Shown here: one piece after another, positions 57,726 to 64,000 of the stretch
Numbering within the stretch: position 1 is the stretch's first letter
How the letters are laid out: each line of letters opens with the position of its first letter
Assembly (NCBI RefSeq): GCF_005886805.2
Contig: NZ_CP045429.1
Location: forward strand, 3,628,501-3,692,500
Source: Pseudoalteromonas rubra
Lineage (GTDB): Bacteria; Pseudomonadota; Gammaproteobacteria; Enterobacterales; Alteromonadaceae
DNA: 64,000 nucleotides
Direction of reading: 5' to 3'
Program-made: the position numbers and the translations under genes
Notes under the pieces: generated by a model
Databases searched by the model: none
The model's input: the letters and a program-made list of their open reading frames with translations, nothing else
What the model was told of the DNA's origin: nothing

Positions 57726-59966
57726 TCTAAAGTATGATATTACTCATTCCATAAAGGCAAGAAAAACTTCAGTCTCGAATATATGGAATTTTTATTATTT
57801 GTTTTTAATCCTGCTTAAAACGCTGAAAAAACCACAAAAAAACAATCACAAAAATGACACTAAAACTAAGAAAATCACCTTATAAACCTAGCAAGCATAT
57901 AAGTTATAATTTTTATAAGACTTTACAAAAACCAAGAAAAGTCATTAAAAAAATGACTTAAAAAGACAAGTAAAGCTCACTCATTTAAAGATGTGATAGC
58001 GAACCTTAAAAAATAGAAAAGAAGTGACAGTGAATAAGCCAATAAATCCTTTTTTATTAAGTAAGTTCCTAATTGCAGCCTTGCATTTCACTTTAAACAC
58101 TCAAAACCATAAGGTTCATCATGCATCAAACTAAAAATTCAGCAAATTCATCATGCAGTATTAAATGTTGAAATTCAATTACCCAAATGGGGAGGCTCAG
58201 CAACAATAAAAACATCACACAACACCAAAAGAAACAATTAAGATAAAACAACGAGTAAAAATTAACATTTTATCAAAAAAATAAAATTGCATATTGCCCC
58301 CCTTACTCAATTGCAAATAAAGGGATAATGACTTATTTTGATAACTATTAAGTCGTCGTCTTAATATGAAAGAGCAGATTAGAAAACCTCACCATCAATG
58401 GGCTGTCGACAAATGATACATCTGCCTTGGTATTTTCTGGCGTATGCATCTATACATCTTATTCAGAGGCTGTTTTAAACATGAAGTAGGCGCGTTATAG
58501 CGTGTTTTGTGGTTTGCTTTGCCCTGCTGAGCCAGATAGTCTTGCAATCAACACTGACAGTAAGACTGTCTGACCTTGTAGCGGGGCCAAAAAGAAGGAT
58601 TGAATGTATGACATCAAACATATCTAATAAGACTCTTTACTAGACTCAGCTCTTAGGTGAGCCGCATCTTAAACCCAATCGATATAGCGCAAACCCTAGC
58701 GCACATAAGTTTAAAACCACAGAAGCCTGAAATAAGCATTCGTGACAATTACGGATCCGCAATCAAAAGGAAAGTCAGCTTAAGTATTTTCAGAAATCCT
58801 TCCGAAGGCGCTTGGGGCTGCTGTATTGATAGTTCGCGTCATCATACAGCTCTTACTAACAATGCTGGCACGCCGGGTTTTCTGCACTATACGTGTACCT
58901 GCACGACTGCATTTCACAAAATGGCAGAATGCATTTGTGTGATAACAAAGCGACTCAAGCGAATAAATACCAATGTACATTCACGCACCAGGCCAGCATG
59001 ACTGAGAACAGACCTTTACACTTACTATCGTTTTCCGGTGGCTATGTATGATTTTCGAAGGTTTTAGACTCACGATTGAGACCCTGGGGGATAAAAGTAC
59101 ATTGCTAGCAATACAGACGAAAATAAATGACAGGAAAGAGCATGTTTGCTCTGTACAGGGTCAGGGTCAAGAGGGAGAGCACGCAAAATCATGATTAAAT
59201 AGTTTTAAAATTCAAAAACTTAGATTTATTCATAACATTTTAATTCATCAAATTACAGAACACTATGAGTGTTTCCCTTGCATTTTGTTCGAATACACCA
59301 CCTTATTGTCATATCAGCTTTCATATTGGCGCAGCCTCAAACAGCTCGCGCCAACGTACCATTAATTGCAACAATACTAATCAGAGTTAATAACTAAACT
59401 GATTCGAACAAAAACCATACAAAGAAATCAATTAGCGTAAAAATCGCAACAAAAAAAATTATGAAATTTTTACTAAAAGTAAGTTTCAGGAGAGAAATCT
59501 CGCTGAACAGGTGCATAAGTCACCACATTTTGAACGAAAAACACATTTTTTGCTTGTCAAAAGTGCAGCTTAAAAGCCAGAAGAAAGTGTGGTAATGACA
59601 ATCATAGTTCACCTCGCGTCGTATGGGGTACACTGGATATATGTATACAATCACAGTAGACAATAGAGGTTAACTTATAGCCAACGCGTTCATCTCGGCC
59701 ACTTTTGAAGTTGAACTTTACATTGTGCATCTTTTCTCTTTCCAGAAGCGTAGAGCAAATACAAGTGGTATGCTGCGTCAATATATAAAGAAAGGTATTG
59801 ATTTGAGACAAATAATTGATAAAAATTTCGATGTCGTGATAAATTTCCATCGAAACCACCACCAGATGCTTGCAATTGATGAGTTCAGTCATTGAGAAAT
59901 ACGGTGTATTTAAAACCTTATGTGCTGATTGCGCTGGAATATTCGGAGGCTCTCAATGTAGCCACT
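57726..59966. other. Long AT-rich region upstream of the biosynthetic operon
   Basis: About 2.2 kb with no gene I can support. Two short open frames (58657-59001 + and 59602-59892 -) show no recognisable domain, and I do not call them. The first 600 bases next to the PKS start are very AT-rich and should hold the operon promoter. A small inverted repeat (GACAGT-AAG-ACTGTC) lies at 58556-58570. No regulator gene is present. Confidence 0.6.
57938..57958. promoter_or_regulatory. 8-bp inverted repeat upstream of the PKS gene
   Basis: AAGTCATT and AATGACTT face each other across five A residues, about 213-233 bases before the PKS start. The symmetry and spacing would fit a dimeric regulator site, or a weak hairpin. 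Nothing in the sequence identifies a binding protein. Confidence 0.35.
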
Positions 59967-60278
59967 TGTAGTGGTCTAATAGATCCGGACACATTGACAA
60001 GAGACAATAATGTCAAACATCGCGCTCTCCTTGGCAACGCAAAAACGACAATACAATTCATACCCTAAAGAAATTAAAGAAGTGGCTGCCACCTTAGTCA
60101 GTGAACAAGGTTATGCAGTAGCTCAAACAGCAGAAGCAGTAGGCGTCAGTACCCGTTTTCTTTACACGTGGAAGGAACATATTGAACAAGAGCAGGCTGC
60201 ACAGCTCGCTGGATGATATGAGTCCAATCGAGCATGAAAATGACAAAAAGAAGTATTCGCTTGGATTTGACCAGTACA
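59967..60278 (+). mobile_element. Internally deleted IS3-family element (312 bp)
   Basis: The left end TGTAGTGGTCTAAT and the inverted right end TGTACTGGTCAAAT form imperfect terminal repeats beginning with TG. Inside, only the start of orfA and the last about 70 bases of orfB remain. Its right end (60206-60278) is nearly the same as that of the IS relic at 11636-11709. No clear target-site duplication is seen. It cannot move by itself but could be mobilised by a full copy elsewhere. Confidence 0.8.
60010..60216 (+). pseudogene. Truncated IS3-family transposase OrfA
   Basis: 68 codons. The first about 55 residues are the helix-turn-helix start of an IS3 OrfA (YPKEIKEVAATLVSEQGYAVA, then GVSTRFLYTWKEHIEQEQ). 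The frame then joins the far end of orfB through a large internal deletion and stops. The leucine-zipper part and the frameshift region needed for transposase production are gone. Confidence 0.8.
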
Positions 60279-60292
60279 GTGAATTAGTTACA

Positions 60293-60322
60293 AAAAACCC
60301 GGCTTATATAAGCCGGGTTTTT
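60293..60322. terminator. Strong bidirectional terminator after lpd
   Basis: A perfect 14-bp stem (AAAAACCCGGCTTA and its complement) with a 2-base centre (in practice about 4 bases of loop) gives U-runs on both strands. It lies 22 bases past the lpd stop codon and ends that transcript; in the other direction it would stop reading from the IS relic into lpd. Confidence 0.9.
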
Positions 60323-60343
60323 CAGTTCATTCAGAAGTAGCGA

Positions 60344-61768
60344 TTACTTCTTCTTCACTGCCTTTTTGTTAGGCAGGTCAGTGATTGAACCTTCAAAGAT
60401 CTCAGCCGCCAGGCCGATTGACTCGTTCAGCGTTGGGTGAGCGTGGATAGTCAGTGCCACGTCTTCTGCGTCTGCACCCATCTCAACTGCCAGGCCGATC
60501 TCGCCCAGCATTTCACCAGCGTTGATACCAACCATAGCACCACCGATCACGCGACCAGTCTCTTTGTCGAAGATCATCTTAGTCTGACCTTCAGTACGTG
60601 CAGAAGCAATCGCACGACCAGATGCAGCCCACGGGAATACCGCAGTTTCGATGCTCAGACCTTGCTCTTTCGCTTCTTTCTCAGTCACACCCACCCATGC
60701 GATTTCTGGGTCTGTGTAGGCGATTGAAGGAATGCACTTAGGATCGAAGTAGTGTTTCTTACCAGAAATCACTTCAGCAGCAACGTGTGCTTCGTGAACC
60801 GCTTTGTGCGCAAGCATAGGCTGACCTACGATGTCACCAATCGCGTAGATGTGGTTTACGTTAGTCTTCATTTGCTTGTCAGTATTGATGAAGCCACGCT
60901 CGTCAACCGCAACGCCCGCTTTGTCTGCGTCAAGCAGTTTACCGTTAGGTGTACGACCAACAGCAACCAATACTTTGTCGTAACGTACCTGGCCTTCTGG
61001 TGCTTGCTTGCCTTCAAACGATACATAAATACCGTCTTCTTTCGCTTCAACTGCAACAACCTTAGTAGACAGCATCACGTTGAACTTGTCTTTAACGTAC
61101 TTCTGGTAAATCTTGATAACGTCTTTGTCAGCCGCAGGTACCAGCTGGTCTGCAAATTCAACTACGTCGATTTGCGAGCCCAGTGCACGGTATACCGTAC
61201 CCATTTCAAGACCAATGATACCACCACCCAGAACAAGTAGCTTTTCTGGTACGTCTTTCAGCTCAAGCGCGCCAGTTGAGTCAATGATACGCTCATCTTG
61301 TGGGATGAAAGGCAGGTTAACAGGCTGAGAGCCCGCAGCGATGATGGCGTTGTCGAAGTTTACTGTTGTTGTGCCGTCTGCACCTTCAACCGCGATAGAG
61401 TTAGAGCCGGTGAATTTACCGTAGCCGCTAACTACTTTAACTTTACGCATTTTCGCCATGCCAGACAGACCGCCTGTCAGCTGACCAATTACAGACTCTT
61501 TCCAGCTACGGATTTTGTCCAGGTCGATTTGAGGAGCACCGAAAGTCACACCGTGTGAAGCCATTTCAGCCGCGTCGTCGATTACCTTAGCAACGTGTAA
61601 AAGTGCTTTTGAAGGAATACAACCTACGTTCAAGCACACACCACCCAGGGTATCGCGAGATTCGATCAATGTAACTTCTAAACCTAGGTCTGCTGCACGG
61701 AATGCTGCAGAGTAACCACCAGGACCACCGCCTAGTACAACAACTTGAGTTTTGATTTCGTTGCTCAT
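60344..61768 (-). CDS. lpd: Dihydrolipoyl dehydrogenase (E3)
   Basis: 474 aa, the full length for the family. FAD-binding GGGPGGYSAAFRAADLG is at the N-terminus, and the redox-active disulfide is in GGVCLNVGCIPSK. The NAD-binding GGGIIGLEMGTVYRALG is near residue 180, the GDIVGQPMLAHKA flavin segment near 315, and the HAHPTLNES catalytic His-Glu pair near the end. It reoxidises the lipoyl groups of the pyruvate and 2-oxoglutarate dehydrogenase complexes. It lies downstream of aceF on the same strand, separated by 221 bases with a terminator, so it probably has its own promoter as in E. coli. Ribosome site AAGG. Confidence 0.97.
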   Translation of the reverse strand: MSNEIKTQVVVLGGGPGGYSAAFRAADLGLEVTLIESRDTLGGVCLNVGCIPSKALLHVAKVIDDAAEMASHGVTFGAPQIDLDKIRSWKESVIGQLTGGLSGMAKMRKVKVVSGYGKFTGSNSIAVEGADGTTTVNFDNAIIAAGSQPVNLPFIPQDERIIDSTGALELKDVPEKLLVLGGGIIGLEMGTVYRALGSQIDVVEFADQLVPAADKDVIKIYQKYVKDKFNVMLSTKVVAVEAKEDGIYVSFEGKQAPEGQVRYDKVLVAVGRTPNGKLLDADKAGVAVDERGFINTDKQMKTNVNHIYAIGDIVGQPMLAHKAVHEAHVAAEVISGKKHYFDPKCIPSIAYTDPEIAWVGVTEKEAKEQGLSIETAVFPWAASGRAIASARTEGQTKMIFDKETGRVIGGAMVGINAGEMLGEIGLAVEMGADAEDVALTIHAHPTLNESIGLAAEIFEGSITDLPNKKAVKKK

Positions 61769-61951
61769 GTTATTACCTTAACTATTATTCGAACGGGACT
61801 CTACTCGAGTGAGTATCCGCACCCAATTGTGCCTGATCATCGGCAAGCGCTGCCACCAACAATCAGAGAGAGTTTTTTGTTGCGCGAAAGTGTATCATTC
61901 GCACCCACAGATGTCCCGCCCAAATATCAGACAGGACAGTAAAAATATGAC

Positions 61952-61981
61952 AAAACCGCATAACCTGAGTCATGCGGTTTT
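61952..61981 (-). terminator. Hairpin terminator after aceF
   Basis: A perfect 10-bp stem (AAAACCGCAT / ATGCGGTTTT) with a 10-base loop starts 8 bases after the aceF stop. On the minus strand it continues into GTCATATTTTT. It separates aceEF transcription from lpd, perhaps only in part. Confidence 0.8.
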
Positions 61982-61989
61982 GCTTTGGC

Positions 61990-63873
61990 TTACATTACCA
62001 GCTGACGAATGTCGCTCAGGTAATTGGCCAGGGTCACAGTAAAGCGGGCTGCCAACGCACCGTCAATAACACGGTGGTCGTATGAACAGCTCAGCGGCAC
62101 CATCAGGCGCGGCTCAAACTCTTTACCATTCCACTTCGGCTTCATCTCAGACTTAGACACCCCTAAGATAGCAACTTCTGGTGCATTCACGATTGGCGTA
62201 AATGCCGTACCACCGATACCACCCAGGCTCGAGATAGTGAAGCAACCACCCTGCATGTCAGCCGCAGTCAGCTTACCTTCGCGGGCCTTCTTAGATACGT
62301 CCATCAGCTCGCGAGACAGCTCGATGATGCCTTTCTTGTTGACGTCTTTGAAGACAGGCACAACCAGGCCATTTGGCGTATCTACCGCCACACCGATGTT
62401 CACATACTTCTTCAGGATCAGGCTTTCACCATCTTCTGAAAGTGATGAGTTAAAGGTTGGGAACTCTTCCAACGCTTTCGCTGCGGCTTTCATCACGAAT
62501 ACCAATGGGGTGATCTTCACGCCCATTTTCTTCTTCTCAGCCAGTACATTCTGTTCTTTACGGAATGCTTCCAGTGTGGTGATGTCAGCTTCATCGAACT
62601 GAGTCACGTGCGGGATCTGAACCCAGTTACGGTGCAAGTTAGCGCCAGAGATCTTCTGGATGCGAGACAGTTTCTTCTCTTCGACTTCACCAAATTTACT
62701 GAAGTCGACTTTTGGCCAAGGGATCAGACCCAGTTCACCACCACCTGAGTTACCGCCTTTGCTGATCTCGCCAGACTCAACCTTACGAACCAGTTCTTTC
62801 ACATAGTTCTGAACGTCTTCTTTCAGAACACGGTTCTTACGACCTGTGCCTTTAACGCGTGCCAGGTTAACACCAAACTCGCGCGCCAGACGACGTACTA
62901 CAGGCGATGCATGCGCATAATCATCATTGGCCACAAACTCGTCTTTCGCTGCACTTGGTGCAGGCGCTGCTGCAGGTGCCGCTTTTGCCGCAGGAGCCGG
63001 TGCTGCTGCAGGCGCTGATGCTGCCGGTGCTGGTGCCGTTGCCGAAACCGTTTCAAAAACAAAGATCAATGAACCGGTTGAGACTTTATCGCCAGCCGCC
63101 ACTTTGATTTCTTTGACTGTACCGGCAAATGGCGCTGGCACTTCCATTGAGGCTTTGTCGCCCTCTACGGTGATCAGCGACTGCTCTTCTTCAACGCTGT
63201 CGCCCACAGCAACCATGATTTCAGTGACTTCAACTTCATCGCCACCGATATCCGGTACCTGTACTTCCTGCAGTGAAGGTGTCGCTTCAACAGGAGCTGC
63301 CGCTGGTGCGGTTTCAGCTGCAACGGGGGCTGCTGCACCCGCTGTTTCAAATACAAAGACTAAACTGCCCGTTGCGACTTTGCCGCCAATTTCAACTTTG
63401 ATTTCTTTGACTGTGCCAGCAAATGGCGCTGGTACTTCCATTGACGCCTTGTCGCCTTCAACGGTGATCAAAGATTGCTCAGCTTCAACACTGTCGCCAA
63501 CCGCAACCAGGATTTCAGTGACTTCAACTTCGTCGCCACCAATGTCTGGCACGTGAACTTCTTTCACTTCAGCAGTTGCCGGTGCAGGCGCAGCAGCAGC
63601 CGGAGCTGCTACTGGTGCCGCTTCAGCAGCAGGCGCTTCGCCCGCTGCTTCAAAAACCATGATCAATGAGCCAGTCGATACTTTATCGCCTTCGCTGATT
63701 TTGATTTCTTTAACCGTACCCGCTTGCGCAGCAGGCACTTCCATTGACGCTTTGTCGCCTTCAACGGTGATCAACGACTGCTCTTCTTCTACCGTGTCGC
63801 CAACGCTGACCAAAATCTCGGTTACTTCAACTTCATCGGCGCCAATATCTGGTACATGAATTTCGATTGCCAT
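61990..63873 (-). CDS. aceF: Pyruvate dehydrogenase E2, dihydrolipoyl acetyltransferase
   Basis: 627 aa from the ATG at 63873 (a GTG one codon earlier is possible; GAGG fits the ATG better). Three lipoyl domains lie at about 2-74, 105-178 and 208-282, each with the EGDKAS lysine and joined by Ala/Pro-rich linkers. A peripheral subunit-binding domain is at about 335-370 ([14 protein letters not shown]). The catalytic acetyltransferase domain covers about 395-627 and ends with the [10 protein letters not shown] active site. It forms the core of the pyruvate dehydrogenase complex. It starts 11 bases after the aceE stop and is co-transcribed with it. Confidence 0.97.
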   Translation of the reverse strand: MAIEIHVPDIGADEVEVTEILVSVGDTVEEEQSLITVEGDKASMEVPAAQAGTVKEIKISEGDKVSTGSLIMVFEAAGEAPAAEAAPVAAPAAAAPAPATAEVKEVHVPDIGGDEVEVTEILVAVGDSVEAEQSLITVEGDKASMEVPAPFAGTVKEIKVEIGGKVATGSLVFVFETAGAAAPVAAETAPAAAPVEATPSLQEVQVPDIGGDEVEVTEIMVAVGDSVEEEQSLITVEGDKASMEVPAPFAGTVKEIKVAAGDKVSTGSLIFVFETVSATAPAPAASAPAAAPAPAAKAAPAAAPAPSAAKDEFVANDDYAHASPVVRRLAREFGVNLARVKGTGRKNRVLKEDVQNYVKELVRKVESGEISKGGNSGGGELGLIPWPKVDFSKFGEVEEKKLSRIQKISGANLHRNWVQIPHVTQFDEADITTLEAFRKEQNVLAEKKKMGVKITPLVFVMKAAAKALEEFPTFNSSLSEDGESLILKKYVNIGVAVDTPNGLVVPVFKDVNKKGIIELSRELMDVSKKAREGKLTAADMQGGCFTISSLGGIGGTAFTPIVNAPEVAILGVSKSEMKPKWNGKEFEPRLMVPLSCSYDHRVIDGALAARFTVTLANYLSDIRQLVM

Positions 63874-63884
63874 CACTTAGCCTC

Positions 63885-64000
63885 TTATGCGTAAAGTGGG
63901 TTGGTTTTGGTTGTGTCGATATCAAATTTCTTGATAGCGTCTGTTACTACTGATTTCTCAACTTTGCCTTGCTTAACCAGCTCGCTTAGTGCAGCAACTA
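63885..64000 (-). CDS. aceE: Pyruvate dehydrogenase E1 component, C-terminal end only
   Basis: Reading the minus strand from the window edge gives a frame ending VVTDAIKKFDIDTTKTNPLYA and then TAA at 63885. This matches the C-terminus of homodimeric AceE proteins, which end in a helix followed by an asparagine-proline tail. The rest of the gene lies outside the window. Its position directly before aceF supports the call. Confidence 0.88.
   Translation of the reverse strand, partial: VAALSELVKQGKVEKSVVTDAIKKFDIDTTKTNPLYA

Noticed and set aside
57734..57760. Possible promoter (TTGCCT, TATCAT on the minus strand) just before the PKS start
   Set aside because: Spacing is only 15 bases and the transcript would start almost at the start codon, leaving no room for a ribosome site.
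58657..59001. Open frame of 114 codons in the region upstream of the PKS gene
   Set aside because: No recognisable domain, no convincing ribosome site, odd composition with clustered Cys and Thr, and overlapped by an open frame on the other strand.
59602..59892. Open frame of 96 codons on the minus strand
   Set aside because: No domain or context; another minus-strand frame overlaps it. Most likely chance in AT-rich DNA.
62000..63870. Internal repeats in aceF as a possible novel repeat
   Set aside because: They are the three lipoyl domains with Ala/Pro linkers that are normal in gammaproteobacterial E2 proteins.
1..64000. CRISPR arrays, tRNA or rRNA genes, stand-alone phosphopantetheinyl transferase or pathway regulator
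   Set aside because: Looked for and not seen; the phosphopantetheinyl transferase and any regulator must be encoded elsewhere.

Overview
The window reads as a marine gammaproteobacterial chromosome, most likely Pseudoalteromonas or a close relative. This is inferred from the aceE-aceF-lpd locus with a three-lipoyl E2, the style of the flanking genes, and the moderate GC of the flanks next to AT-rich biosynthetic genes. No 16S or other marker is present, so the genus is an inference.

Left part (1-10.5 kb). The end of a surface-polysaccharide locus is on the + strand: a Wza-type export protein cut by the window edge, a Wzz/GumC-type chain-length protein and a Wzy/WaaL-like membrane protein. 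Two small minus-strand genes follow (a NYN-domain protein and a small secreted protein). Then come a large secreted purple-acid-phosphatase-like metallophosphoesterase, a Tat-exported berberine-bridge-type FAD oxidase and a periplasmic M20 amidohydrolase. A decayed IS3-family insertion sequence (about 10.85-11.71 kb) closes this part.

Centre (12-57.7 kb). A large biosynthetic cluster, all on the minus strand, reads from 57.7 kb down to 12 kb: FAAL-ACP-KS-AT-DH-ER-KR-ACP polyketide synthase; cyclic-peptide-type ABC exporter; type II thioesterase; three NRPS proteins (3268, 3913 and about 2447 aa) ending in a thioesterase; a JmjC/cupin-like hydroxylase; then, after a hairpin terminator, a HlyD-type adaptor, an ABC ATPase and an FtsX/MacB-type permease. 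The expected product is an N-acylated, probably 3-hydroxyacyl, lipopeptide of eight or nine residues, released by the terminal TE. I did not recognise it as a known compound.

The cluster has several unusual features. The middle NRPS contains three nearly identical tandem copies of a 3177-bp PCP-C-A unit, visibly more GC-rich than the genes around it. Its first module has lost almost all of its adenylation domain. The first carrier domain of the PKS lacks the attachment serine, and its DH (and probably ER) domain is dead by motif.

Right part (57.7-64 kb). About 2.2 kb of AT-rich DNA without a supported gene lies upstream of the PKS. It is followed by a 312-bp internally deleted IS3 copy whose right end matches the IS remnant on the other side of the cluster, then by lpd, aceF and the end of aceE on the minus strand. 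The biosynthetic cluster is thus framed by relics of the same IS in the same orientation.
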